From Symsagittifera roscoffensis (Eukaryota > Xenacoelomorpha > Acoela > Convolutidae), in NCBI RefSeq assembly GCF_963678635.1, contig NC_087071.1, forward strand, positions 21,359,194-21,423,193: a DNA stretch of 64,000 nt, read 5' to 3'. Within the stretch, counting starts at the first letter, position 1, and each line of letters starts with the position of its first letter. Below, in pieces: positions 52,777 through 62,924 of this stretch. The notes below the pieces were generated by a model. It searched no databases. It saw only the letters and a program-made list of their open reading frames with translations, and was not told where the DNA came from. Made by a program: the position numbers and the translations under genes.

Positions 52777-53552
52777 TTATTTTATTAAGGACTTAGGTAA
52801 ACGAAAGAAAGACTAAAAAGCGAGAGGTATTAGGTTATTAATACACAGGCTAGGTATCAGTGACTGCACTGGTAACTTGCCTTTCAAAAAGAACCAGACT
52901 AATACAAAACAGGTCCGAACTTGGATATTCGCGACACTAAGTCTAAATTAAAAAGAGCGTGACTCATTGGTGTGGATTGAAACATAATACGTTTTTGGGA
53001 AAAGTGACTGCCCTGAGGATTTTAGTAGGTCTAGCTCGGGCAGTCCGAAGGCAGATAGGTAACACAGTACTCGGTGGGTGCAATAGACGCCCACTTGAGA
53101 AAATTACTGCCTTCGAAGTTTTGTCTGTTTGGTGCAGCACCAAGCAGGGAAAGCTTTTTCTTTAAAAGACAGGTTCGACTATTGTACTGCGACCGACTAA
53201 GAGTACAAGACAGATACGTTTTTTTTATATATACATTCATATTGTGTCAACATATATTTTTGTTTTTGATTTTAAATCAACGTAAACTGTGCTTGATTGG
53301 GTAGTGAATACACTATCTTTTAAATTGACTGATAACATCATATTGTGCTAGTTTCCAGATCTTTGGACCGATAATCGGTTAGTGTGAATAAATTTTATAC
53401 AAACTGTACTCTGACAACATACAGGGATTCTTGGTCACTATTTAATAGAATCTTGTGAAATTTATTGTGTTGTGTCATTATTATTGTTAATAAAACTATA
53501 AAGTCTCTAGCAATCGAGTTAAGTATAGGTATTAAAAAGTGACAAATAGAGA
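52777..53552 (+). other. Element 2 leader before gag
   Basis: 776 bases with no motif copies and no supported frame. It includes a TATATATA-containing stretch (53225-53235). The gag ATG at 53553 is the first of the long frame. Confidence 0.45.
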
Positions 53553-56500
53553 ATGAGTCTAGACAAGTCAAGGATACCAAAACGAGGTAATAGCTCTAGA
53601 AAATTCATACCTGAAGAGCAAAGAAAGACGATGACCGATCCTTTTGTGGATTGGATCAAGCGATCCCGGTCCGATAAAGAGGAGACGGTTTCAGGCAGAA
53701 TGGTTGAAACGAGAAGTCAGAAGACCTCGGAAGAGCGAAGAGAACTGTTAGAAGTGGAGGTCAATACGGACCATACCATGAACGACAACCAGGGAGTAAA
53801 TGGACTGGAAGGGAGAGGCAGGAGGCTGGCGAGTGAATCTACTCCGGTAGAACAAGGCCATGATTTTGCCACTTCCACCGGGACATTGGATCGAGAGGAG
53901 ATGTCGGAACTGTCCGACATCTCAACTGAAGTAACGGCAACTAGAAGATCTCCGACAGACAACACTATGATGGCAAGCGGAACTGGGAAACAAGCAACCT
54001 CATCATCGTTCTCAGAAAGAATGAAGAACACCTTCGGAAACATCTTTCCATTCAGCATGGGAGGAGGAGCAGGAAACGATGGTGAGTCCCAGGAGGAAGA
54101 GGATGAAGAGGAGCAAGGGGATTTTGGATCTCAAGTCAGCCTCAATAGTTCGATCCAGGAGAGTGAGGCACACGTAGGAAGAGAGACTGGAACCATGGAC
54201 AAATTTGGTGTAGTGACAACGATAAGCAAAGAGGCAAACACACCGGGCCAGTCAAAGGACTTCGCGATTAGGACAAGTTCGGAGCCACAACCTGGAGAGA
54301 GTAGAACCAGAGGGCTTGGCAACGCGTTAATGGATCCTGAATTAAATAATGAAAAGACGTTGAAGCAGAGAGTCAAGGCCCGGATCTCGACAAGCACGAA
54401 GTTACCTGGGACCGACAGGGTTACACCGCCACTAGTGACGCCACTCGTGGATAACGGGGCAGCACTAGAGGAAGCCTTAAACAACATAGTGGGCAGTTTA
54501 GGAGAACAGAATGAACAGATTTCGATAAGGATGAGTGAACTAGAAAGAGCAGTTCACATTGAAAGAGTAAGTCTGCGGGAAGAAATAAACCGCAACAGAC
54601 AAGAAGTTGGCAGAAGCGAAAAACGCTTGAAAGAAAGAACGGACGAACATATGACGAGGAACTTGTCGCGAATGACAAGAGAGGCGGAACAGAGGGAGTT
54701 ACGCTTAAGAGCCGACATGGAGAAATTGAGAATTCAGCAAGAGCAGTCTCTTGGGTCTCTTGACACAAAGATAGACGCGATGATGGAGAGGCGAACTCAG
54801 GCTATCATGGATAGGTTGGACGGGCTACTAAGCAGCAAGAGTGGACCAAAAGAAGGAGAACCGAGTTCGGGAGGTCCCAGCAGGGAACCGAAGGTGAACT
54901 TCAATGAACATCAAAAGAGGAAGACGTATGGATCCACTAGAGGCAGGGGCAGTTCATCAGGCTATGCCACAAGGGATAATGGAGCATGGGGCCCGAACAA
55001 TAGAGCAAGTTCAACGGGGAACAGACAAACCTCTAACGAACGACCAACGCAAGGCACACATGCGACTGGGAGAAGCGATTCTGGCAACATGGGGCATACA
55101 AGCCCGAGGAGGAGTCATATGGGCCAAGCGGGAAACGCTCACGGCGATTCGGATTGCAGGGATACACCTCATACAGAGCCTTCGACGAGGTGTGAGGACA
55201 CTCAAGCAGGACACTCAAGGGATGCTACGGCAATGGCCACAGCATTTGAACCCCTAAACAGGTCTTTGGAGACATTCCTGACAAGGTTATCAAGAACCAA
55301 TGAACGCAGTGAGAAGTCCAGAAGAGTCTTTAAGAAACCAAGATGCTACAAAGACGAATCTGATGGCTGTATTGATACCTGGATAGAGGTAATGAAGCTG
55401 CATTTCGAGGAAGAGGATTTGTCGGAGAGACAGGAATGCAGCGCGCTCACCAGCAACTTAGAAGGGACAGCCCTGAACTGTGTCATGGCCAAGAAACAGT
55501 ATCAACGTGACACTGCTGAGAAAATCTTCGAAATCTTGTTAAACCGTTTCGGATCAGGGGTGCAGGGGCACCAGGCGATGATGCGCTTCGAGAAACGGAG
55601 GCAACGAGAAGATGAAACAATAGAAAAGTTTCTCGATGATTTGGAAATGCTGAGAAGACGCAGCCAACCGGATGAGTCAAACCGAAGGATGAACCTGGCC
55701 GTAGCCTCAAAATTCATCGATGGTGTGAAAAATGATGAACTTCGTACGATGCTAGCAACGCATTACACACCACTATCAACTAATGCGCCAACACCGGAGG
55801 AGTTGAGGCTCAAATCAAAAGAGTATCTTTTGTTGAAACCTCCTTCGAGATCTGGATATTACAAGAACAATTATGGAAATTTTAACAACGGACCAGCAAA
55901 CCAAGGGAACAATTGGTACAAACCGAGGGATGATATGGACAAGAGACGTTCTTGTGCTAATTGCAGTTCAACAGACCATCATGTGTCAGCATGCCCAACT
56001 TACAAACAAGGCATGAAAGCAATAGGCTTTAGCCTCGAGGACGAAGATGCGTCAGAGTTGGATCATGAGGATTTCATGAGAGGAGTAATTGCGAAATTCG
56101 GCCCGAGGTGTTTCTTTTGTAACTTGGAAGGTCATTTTAAATCAGATTGTCCGCAATTCTGGGATGCAGTGGCAGACATCAAGCATCCAAGACATGAAGA
56201 AGCTTTGTCAGGAGTGAAAGCCAGCAAGGCTCGACTTTTGAGTGAAGCGGAGGCACGCAGAAAGGATAAACCTCAAGAGCTGGTGGCAAAGAAGATGCAA
56301 GCGGTAACAGAGGAAGCACGTGAACCGGAACCAGCAACTGCGGCCGATGACTTCAAAATCGATTATAGGGCAGCTGCGAGGGATGCTGTAAATAGAGTAC
56401 AACAGGAACTAGTGACGAAAGAGATTGAACAAAAGGTGAAACTCGAGCTGGAGAATGAAAAATTACAGGAGCAATTGAACGCCTTCGAAGCAACGGAAGT

Positions 56501-59500
56501 TGAAGAGGCAAAAGCACCAAGCAGCTTGAGCATGAAACTTAATGTTATCTCTGGTCAGAGGTTCAGTATGGCACCGCAAGGAAGTAAAATACAGTCGATA
56601 ATCTCGGTGGCAGGGCATCAGGTAATCAGAAATCTGAGTGAACCGTCTGAGTTCACTTTGATGCATTTGGACACATATGCAGACTATCTGAGGCAGATGG
56701 AGCCACGCACCGAGTCGAGGGCTGTGAGGGCACTACTAACGACGGGTGGCCCTCGCATGAAGAAACTTCATGGACGCTACCTAGAAGTCTATGGGCCGTA
56801 TCAAGTGATGCTGAACGTGGATGGGATCAGCATCTACACCAGGACTTATGTAATAACAGATGATGACCAAATAGGGCAGATCTATTTGGGAGAAGAGGAA
56901 CTCAAGGTCCGCAGGATAGGCCATGACGCCATGATGGAACAAGACGCAGTACACATTGGATATGAAGCAGATGTGACAGCACATCTGCTCGACACCAACG
57001 GAACAAAAATCGGAGTCACAGGGCTTCTGGACACAGGAGCGGTCGTGAGTGTGATGCCGATAAAAACTTGGGAAAGAATGGGCTTCACGCGGGAAGATCT
57101 GATTCCAACGAATCTCCGACTGGCTGCAGCCAATCGAGGAGCTATCTACGTAGCCGGAAGAACACCAATAACGGTCCTCCACATGGGAGGACGGGATCTT
57201 TGGATGAGCTTCCTGGTGGTAGAGAATCTGGACGATGCCGACCAATTCATCTTGGGCAGAGATTTTGTCAGGAATTTTGACGTGATGATTGATTTGAACA
57301 ACGGTCTGATACGGATTAGAAACCCGGACCGAAAGTATGTTAAGAGACCAATTAATAGGATAATAACAGACAAAAATAAGGTACCAGTTTTTTTGGATAG
57401 AAAAGTAAAATTACAACCAGGACAAGCTGTAGTAGCAATTTTTAGAATGAGAAATCTAAATTCGTTGAGTGATAGTAAACAGGTTTGCTTAGTACCGAAT
57501 CCAAATAGTCAGAATTCGGTGATTTTAGGCCGGAGCTTCTCGGTAACGCGAAACGGACTGTGTGTCAGTGTGTTGTTGAACACACTGGACACCACGGTTT
57601 CAATCCAGCGTGGAAAGAAGCTTGGCTACGCCTTACCGATGAGGACCGACTATGAGGAGACAGAAAACTCGAAGAAATATAGTGTGAAAGACTGTCCTTA
57701 TCATGCAAATAAAGATAAAATCTTAAAGAGAATTAATGAATTAAAATCTATTCATAAATTGTTTTCAATGAAATCCGAAACGGACGACGGCTTATCAAGC
57801 TGCTCGATTTTTCCGGAACGCCCCTCGTCATATGAACTAGAATATGACAAACCGGTTTTCCCAGAGACAGAAGATTTAAAAGGGAAAATAGGTGAGGGAG
57901 ATTTCGAAAAATTGCGGGACCTCCTAAATCGGAACGCCGAGGTATTTTCAAAACATAAGGCGGACATCGGTTGCTGTAATTTCGTCGAACACGAAATCGA
58001 ACTAGAAGAGGGCGCCGTTCCCCATAGGGAAGGCGCAAGGCGAATGACGCCACATAAATCGGAAGCGTGCCGAGCGGAAATAGAAATGTTGCTTGAATAC
58101 GACATGATAGAACCCTCGAAATCGCCATGGGCTTGCGGAGTAGTAATGGCGAAAAAGAAAGGGGGGCAGCTTAGAGTTTGTTGCGACTTTCGTTACTTGA
58201 ACGCGGTAACGATAAAAGATGCGTACCCGATACCGCGAATAGACGAGAGCCTATCTAAACTTGGTGATGCCAAGTTCTTCACCACATTGGACTTAGGTTC
58301 TGCCTTCTGGCAGGTTCCTTTGCGGAAAAAGGATAGGGAAAAAACCGGTTTCGCGTGCGAATTGGGGTTGTACCAGTGGAAGAGGATGCCCTTCGGCTTG
58401 TGCAATGCAACAGCAACTTTTCAAAGACTGATGGCTCAGGCTTTGACAGGAGTGACCAAAAAGTACGGGAATCTCTTGATGTGCTACGTGGATGACGTAG
58501 TCATAGCGACACCGACCCTGGAGGATCACATTGATCGGCTCGATGAGGTCTTCGGATGTATGAAAAGAGCAGGCTTGAAATGCAAACCATCGAAATGTGA
58601 AATCCTTAGGGATTCGATCAAGTACCTGGGAAGAATGGTGGACAGGCATGGTGTGAGGCCAGATCCGGAAGCAGTAGAGGCTGTGCTGACATGGAAGGCT
58701 CCGAGGACGGACACACAGCTAATGAGCTTCCTGGGGTTTGCCAATTATTACCGTGAATTCATTAAAGGATATGCGGACAAGGTGTACCCGATGCAGAAGC
58801 TGATGCGCAACAAAGGGAAAAAGTTCGAATGGAACGATGAGGCACAGGTTGCATTCGAGAACATAAAGCGGGAACTGTGCGAAGCGCCAGTGCTGGGCAT
58901 GCCTACAGAAAAGGGCATGTATGTTCTCGACACAGACGCATCGGTGGTGGCCATCTCAGGAATATTGCATCAAGAGCAAGAATGGATTGGAAGAACAGTT
59001 CTCCGTCCCATTGCATACGGCAGCAAAGTCTTGAGTGACACAGAGATGAAATATGGCGCACCAAAAGCAGAAATGTTTGCAGTAGTCACCTTCGTGGAGA
59101 AGTACCGTGCATACTTGGGGAGCGCTCCCTTCAAGTTACGCGTGGACAACAGAGCGTTATCCTGGTTGAAGACCTACTCGATGGATCAGAGTTATATTGG
59201 TAGATGGATAGTAAGACTGGATGGCTACCATATGATAATCGAACATAGGATGCGTGATAAACACCAGAATGCTGACAGCCTCTGTAAGAAAACTGAGTTC
59301 TATGAAAGATTGGTGCAGGGATTCTCGTTTCTGGACAAAGAAACTTATGAAGCGCTTCCCTTAACGAGATGGTTGGATAAGTCTGGACATCCAATTCCAG
59401 GGCACCCTGAGTTACCTGTAGAGAAAGCAGCGGAGATAAAGATCCTGTCAAAGGAGGACCCGGTCCCCTTGGATCTGTTGCTGCGCTCGAACCTGGTCCA

Positions 59501-59843
59501 GCAAGAACTCTCTCGGATGAATATAAACAGCCTCTCATTATTGGATAAAACGGTGCAAGTCACACCCCAAGTGATGCGGATGCTGGGTGGATTGTTAGAA
59601 AGAGAAGTGACCAGAGATAACCCCGAGTGGACAGCAGCAGTGGCATCGCTAACAGTCAGTGAGAAGGTCAAGATCATGCCGTCCAGACGACAACACGAAG
59701 AGAACGAGAGGGATTGTAGGACAATAGTTCAGCAACTAGTATCCTCAATACCCCCAAGAGATTTTAACCAGTACTTCTTACGGACAGAAAGGACAGGAGA
59801 GCGGCAAGCAAAAGAAAACTGTCACCTTTGTAGACCGGGATAA
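53553..59843 (+). CDS. gag-pol: Element 2 Gag-Pol: gag, protease, RT, RNase H
   Basis: A single 2,096-codon frame. Order: a long Ser/Thr/Glu-rich N-terminal region; a coiled coil at about residues 323-425; a Gly/Arg/Ser-rich linker; a capsid-type gag domain at about 594-765; two CCHC zinc knuckles (near 801 and 853); another charged helical stretch; protease Asp-Thr-Gly-Ala near 1160; RT with Tyr-Val-Asp-Asp at about 1645-1648; and RNase H with Asp-Thr-Asp-Ala near 1793. Gag and Pol are fused without shift or stop. The frame ends just before the integrase, which continues in the +1 frame. That frame is already open well before 59843, so the change must occur within about the last 30 codons. 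Confidence 0.93.
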   Translation: MSLDKSRIPKRGNSSRKFIPEEQRKTMTDPFVDWIKRSRSDKEETVSGRMVETRSQKTSEERRELLEVEVNTDHTMNDNQGVNGLEGRGRRLASESTPVEQGHDFATSTGTLDREEMSELSDISTEVTATRRSPTDNTMMASGTGKQATSSSFSERMKNTFGNIFPFSMGGGAGNDGESQEEEDEEEQGDFGSQVSLNSSIQESEAHVGRETGTMDKFGVVTTISKEANTPGQSKDFAIRTSSEPQPGESRTRGLGNALMDPELNNEKTLKQRVKARISTSTKLPGTDRVTPPLVTPLVDNGAALEEALNNIVGSLGEQNEQISIRMSELERAVHIERVSLREEINRNRQEVGRSEKRLKERTDEHMTRNLSRMTREAEQRELRLRADMEKLRIQQEQSLGSLDTKIDAMMERRTQAIMDRLDGLLSSKSGPKEGEPSSGGPSREPKVNFNEHQKRKTYGSTRGRGSSSGYATRDNGAWGPNNRASSTGNRQTSNERPTQGTHATGRSDSGNMGHTSPRRSHMGQAGNAHGDSDCRDTPHTEPSTRCEDTQAGHSRDATAMATAFEPLNRSLETFLTRLSRTNERSEKSRRVFKKPRCYKDESDGCIDTWIEVMKLHFEEEDLSERQECSALTSNLEGTALNCVMAKKQYQRDTAEKIFEILLNRFGSGVQGHQAMMRFEKRRQREDETIEKFLDDLEMLRRRSQPDESNRRMNLAVASKFIDGVKNDELRTMLATHYTPLSTNAPTPEELRLKSKEYLLLKPPSRSGYYKNNYGNFNNGPANQGNNWYKPRDDMDKRRSCANCSSTDHHVSACPTYKQGMKAIGFSLEDEDASELDHEDFMRGVIAKFGPRCFFCNLEGHFKSDCPQFWDAVADIKHPRHEEALSGVKASKARLLSEAEARRKDKPQELVAKKMQAVTEEAREPEPATAADDFKIDYRAAARDAVNRVQQELVTKEIEQKVKLELENEKLQEQLNAFEATEVEEAKAPSSLSMKLNVISGQRFSMAPQGSKIQSIISVAGHQVIRNLSEPSEFTLMHLDTYADYLRQMEPRTESRAVRALLTTGGPRMKKLHGRYLEVYGPYQVMLNVDGISIYTRTYVITDDDQIGQIYLGEEELKVRRIGHDAMMEQDAVHIGYEADVTAHLLDTNGTKIGVTGLLDTGAVVSVMPIKTWERMGFTREDLIPTNLRLAAANRGAIYVAGRTPITVLHMGGRDLWMSFLVVENLDDADQFILGRDFVRNFDVMIDLNNGLIRIRNPDRKYVKRPINRIITDKNKVPVFLDRKVKLQPGQAVVAIFRMRNLNSLSDSKQVCLVPNPNSQNSVILGRSFSVTRNGLCVSVLLNTLDTTVSIQRGKKLGYALPMRTDYEETENSKKYSVKDCPYHANKDKILKRINELKSIHKLFSMKSETDDGLSSCSIFPERPSSYELEYDKPVFPETEDLKGKIGEGDFEKLRDLLNRNAEVFSKHKADIGCCNFVEHEIELEEGAVPHREGARRMTPHKSEACRAEIEMLLEYDMIEPSKSPWACGVVMAKKKGGQLRVCCDFRYLNAVTIKDAYPIPRIDESLSKLGDAKFFTTLDLGSAFWQVPLRKKDREKTGFACELGLYQWKRMPFGLCNATATFQRLMAQALTGVTKKYGNLLMCYVDDVVIATPTLEDHIDRLDEVFGCMKRAGLKCKPSKCEILRDSIKYLGRMVDRHGVRPDPEAVEAVLTWKAPRTDTQLMSFLGFANYYREFIKGYADKVYPMQKLMRNKGKKFEWNDEAQVAFENIKRELCEAPVLGMPTEKGMYVLDTDASVVAISGILHQEQEWIGRTVLRPIAYGSKVLSDTEMKYGAPKAEMFAVVTFVEKYRAYLGSAPFKLRVDNRALSWLKTYSMDQSYIGRWIVRLDGYHMIIEHRMRDKHQNADSLCKKTEFYERLVQGFSFLDKETYEALPLTRWLDKSGHPIPGHPELPVEKAAEIKILSKEDPVPLDLLLRSNLVQQELSRMNINSLSLLDKTVQVTPQVMRMLGGLLEREVTRDNPEWTAAVASLTVSEKVKIMPSRRQHEENERDCRTIVQQLVSSIPPRDFNQYFLRTERTGERQAKENCHLCRPG

Positions 59844-60810
59844 AGAGAGTGAAGTTGTAGAACAAAATCGGCTGCAAGACTATTTGTCCGGGGAGAAGGA
59901 TAAGGAGAAAAACCAGCGATCACAAGATCAACACCCGGGACAAGTGAATTTGTCCGGGGAGTCCGAGATAGACGAGAAAATTCCTGATGAGAAACAGGAC
60001 CTAGAGAACAAGGTTTTGCCCGGGGAGTTCAGATGGATGCGAAGGAAATACAGACATGATCTGGAGGAGCGTGCAGTCTCCAGCACAACACCTTCGACGG
60101 ATGATGATTCCCGAAACTCAGGAATGGATACCTATTCCGACAGGAATTCGACCTCGGGATCAGAACTGTCAGAACTAGCGATACACACGCTACTAGTGGA
60201 AACTCGGGCAAGGGACCTGGACAGAGAAGTGTACCAGGATCCTGACAGTGATCGCTACCTAATACCAAGCGAAAGAGTCTTTGACAACGCAGCGGACGAC
60301 TTAGAAACAATAGCAGTATCAAAGCGGTCGATGAGCTTATTGCCACAGAAGGAGGCAGTCAGGACTGATCTTCAACCGTTTCAGCAAGAAACACAACCGT
60401 TGGCGAAGATTTGGTGCGTTAAGATGGACGAAGACACACATCAGCCCAACGAGCTGAATAGTCAGATGAGAGTCATGAAGACGTACTTGAAGGCGAGATA
60501 CAGACTCTCGGACCTTCTAAGGGCGCAGAGAAATGATCGCATGACAAGCAACCTAAAAAGGTGGATAGAAAACGGTGCACCTGACAAAGGTGACCTGGAA
60601 GAAGACAGCCAGAGGATCCTGAAGCGCTTTGAGTGGCCTGGGATGAAAAAGGCATGCGAGAAATGGGTGACAGCATTTCTGTCATGCCAACAGGTCAAGG
60701 ATCCCAGGAAGTTGCGATTTTCTTTACAATTGATTGAGTCGTCTGAATTCAACGAGGTGGTGCAGATAGATCACCAGAAGATATGCATGACAGACAGCGG
60801 TTACAACTAA
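59844..60810 (+). pseudogene. pol: Element 2 integrase, N-terminal part
   Basis: The frame starts in the overlap with Gag-Pol (+1 relative to it) and ends at a TAA (60808-60810). It begins with an acidic linker in which Leu-Ser-Gly-Glu-type phrases repeat, then Phe-Glu-Trp-Pro-Gly-Met...Trp-Val...Cys, the usual end of an HHCC finger. But the His pair is not there and only one Cys is in place, so the zinc finger looks lost. The first catalytic Asp is at 60769-60771. The TAA falls 13 codons later, inside the conserved core, and the next codons continue in phase. Confidence 0.8.
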
Positions 60811-62361
60811 GTATTGGTCATGATAGATCACTTCACGAAGTATGCAGAGGCCGTGCCCTGCATCACTGCCTCGGCGGAAGAGACATGCGACCACCTGATC
60901 AATACGTGGATAGCAAGACATGGTTGTCCAATGACGTTTCAATCGGACAATAGAACGGCTTTCGTAGGCGAGCTTACGAAAGAGCTTATGAGACGGTCAC
61001 AAGTCGCTCAGGCTCACTCCACGACATACCACCCTCAAACGAATGGCCTAGTGGAAAGACAGAATAGGACGTTAGTGTCGATGCTGAGGGTATATTGTTC
61101 CAGGTACATGACCGATTGGGACAGATACCTTCCACAGGTGATGGGAGCTTATAATAGCACGCAACACTCCACCACTGGAGTCAGTCCACACATGATGCTG
61201 ACGGCACACGAGAAGTCTTTACCCTTGACATTCTTCTACCCAGAGTATGAGGGAAAGAAAACATCTCCACAGGTTTACGTAAGGGATGTGATCAGACGTC
61301 AACAGGAGTTGAACGATCTGTGCAGACGAAATACTCAGCAAGCACAGGCAAGGCAAAGGAAAAGATTCGACAAGAAAGCAGCTGGCGCAAAAGCTTACTC
61401 GGTGGGAGACGATGTATGGGTATTTCAGAACGTTATACCACCGAAAGGGACAAAGAAACTTCTAAAGAAATGGAGGGGACCCTTCATGATTACAGAGGTG
61501 CACCAAGAGGGACGCTTTTATAGACTGAGTACTGGCCGAGCCGCCCACTACGAGAACATCAAGCCACACAATCCATCGACAGAAGACTGGTGTGTACCTG
61601 CAGACATGGAAGAAGGGGATTATCTAATGATGGATCCTGCTTGTGAGGTCAATGAAAAAGGCACCAGGGAGAAGAACGATGGAAACGAAATCGTAGAGGA
61701 AGGTACGGATACACCGCTGGACCTGGATCCAAACGAAAACATCGAAGCGGACGATGAAACCTTACCCTACGCAGAAGAGGATTGGCAGGATCCCGAACAG
61801 ACAGAGGTTCCCAAGAACTTGGAACCAGATCTTCCGTTCACGATTCAGACTCGTCAGAAGGACGGGACGAGACCAAGAAAGAAATACAATCCTTACGGTG
61901 ACAACTTTGTAGTGGATGGGATAGATCTGAAGAAAGTAGTGGAGGAAGTAGTGGGTTTAGAAGAAATAACTGTGTCACAAGACATTGACATAGTCGATGA
62001 TCATAACGATGAGTGGGTTGACGACTGGTCGAAACCCGAGGTAGAATTTGACGATGAGCAACAGCAGTCATATGAACAAGACCAGACGAACCTGCGTGTC
62101 TTAGAATGGCTGAACGAAATGACATCAGACCCTAAAGAGACCAGCGTTACGATTCAAGACGTAGATCGTGAAAGCGCGAAATACATTAAGACCGAACGAG
62201 ATGATCCTTCCTGGGCTGCCCAGGAAGGACAACTTCTCATTCCAGCTTCTAACCTTGACTTGATATCCGGTATGCGATCGACGGGGACGCCGATGGATAT
62301 TTTTGTCCGGGGAGTGGGGGTAGGACCTACCCACACTGAAAACTTGATAATAAAAAAATAA
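60811..62361 (+). CDS. pol: Element 2 integrase core and C-terminus
   Basis: Continues in phase after the TAA. Seen: Val-Met-Ile-Asp-His-Phe-Thr-Lys-Tyr-Ala-Glu; second catalytic Asp at 60946-60948 and Glu at 61054-61056 (35 residues between them, DD35E); Gly-Leu-Val-Glu-Arg-Gln-Asn-Arg; then the GPF module Lys-Trp-Arg-Gly-Pro-Phe. After it comes a tail of about 270 residues, very acidic and not part of ordinary integrases. It ends at TAA 62359-62361, directly after an A AAA AAA heptamer. The open 515-codon stretch begins at a TTG, so it probably depends on the frame before it. Confidence 0.88.
   Translation, partial: VLVMIDHFTKYAEAVPCITASAEETCDHLINTWIARHGCPMTFQSDNRTAFVGELTKELMRRSQVAQAHSTTYHPQTNGLVERQNRTLVSMLRVYCSRYMTDWDRYLPQVMGAYNSTQHSTTGVSPHMMLTAHEKSLPLTFFYPEYEGKKTSPQVYVRDVIRRQQELNDLCRRNTQQAQARQRKRFDKKAAGAKAYSVGDDVWVFQNVIPPKGTKKLLKKWRGPFMITEVHQEGRFYRLSTGRAAHYENIKPHNPSTEDWCVPADMEEGDYLMMDPACEVNEKGTREKNDGNEIVEEGTDTPLDLDPNENIEADDETLPYAEEDWQDPEQTEVPKNLEPDLPFTIQTRQKDGTRPRKKYNPYGDNFVVDGIDLKKVVEEVVGLEEITVSQDIDIVDDHNDEWVDDWSKPEVEFDDEQQQSYEQDQTNLRVLEWLNEMTSDPKETSVTIQDVDRESAKYIKTERDDPSWAAQEGQLLIPASNLDLISGMRSTGTPMDIFVRGVGVGPTHTENLIIKK
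62352..62358 (+). promoter_or_regulatory. Slippery heptamer A AAA AAA, -1 frameshift site
   Basis: In the pol frame the codons are ATA AAA AAA TAA. The seven As fit the X XXY YYZ pattern exactly, one codon before the stop. Slipping back one base puts ribosomes into the frame of 62358-62924, which is open from this very point. I cannot judge by eye whether a pseudoknot follows. Confidence 0.7.
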
Positions 62362-62924
62362 GAATAGCAAGAGAAACAGGAGACTTAGAAGCAGAAACAG
62401 GCGAAGAACCTAAGAAACCTGACATAGGCAGGGTAGTTGAGTCATATTTTAATTTACCAAATGAATATTCTAGTAACATCATACTAACAGACAGTGATTT
62501 CATACTCACAAACAGAACATGTGCGGTAGCAATCACCGCAGACATGAGTTTTAGGACGGCGCTAGCGGCATATTTTAAGAGGGAATACAAAAACGTGGAA
62601 TTCCTTTGGAAGCAAAGACCAGGGATAGGGGGCGTAGCAGCCTTACCTCCGGCGGTGTCGCAGATACCGGGAAAGTACTTGTGCTTCTTGGTAACGAGGG
62701 CGACGGAGAAGCAGCACGTGGACCCAGAAAACCTAGTCTTGTCTTTGACGAGGCTGAGGGACTTCCTTGTGGAAATGGACGTGAAGGAGCTCTCGCTTCC
62801 AGTGTACGATCCAAATAGAGGAAGACTGCATCCTCGGGAATTGTACGCGCTTGTACACGTGATATTCTCTGATACGAACATACAAGTGTATCTACATAAG
62901 AAATATTACTTAAGTATAGGCTGA
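62358..62924 (+). CDS. Element 2 macro-domain-like protein (TARG1/OARD1 type)
   Basis: 188 codons in the -1 frame relative to pol, open from the slippery site; the first ATG is only at 62544. After an acidic N-terminus the sequence follows the layout of OARD1/TARG1-type macro domains: a strand ending Ala-Ile-Thr-Ala-Asp, an Ala-Ala-Tyr-Phe-Lys-Arg helix, Gly-Gly-Val-Ala-Ala-Leu, Lys-Tyr-Leu-Cys-Phe-Leu-Val-Thr, Leu-Thr-Arg-Leu-Arg-Asp-Phe, and Leu-Ser-Leu-Pro-Val-Tyr-Asp. Known of the family: these domains bind or remove ADP-ribose. The Gly-rich loop after the first Asp and the catalytic Lys seem replaced (Arg at the Lys position), while the later Asp is kept. So it may bind without catalysing. 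The assignment rests on pattern, not on a search. Confidence 0.6.
   Translation: MRIARETGDLEAETGEEPKKPDIGRVVESYFNLPNEYSSNIILTDSDFILTNRTCAVAITADMSFRTALAAYFKREYKNVEFLWKQRPGIGGVAALPPAVSQIPGKYLCFLVTRATEKQHVDPENLVLSLTRLRDFLVEMDVKELSLPVYDPNRGRLHPRELYALVHVIFSDTNIQVYLHKKYYLSIG

Noticed and set aside
53717-62881. Minus-strand open frames opposite the coding part of Element 2
   Set aside because: Shadow frames of gag-pol, the integrase and the macro-like ORF; no domain-like content.
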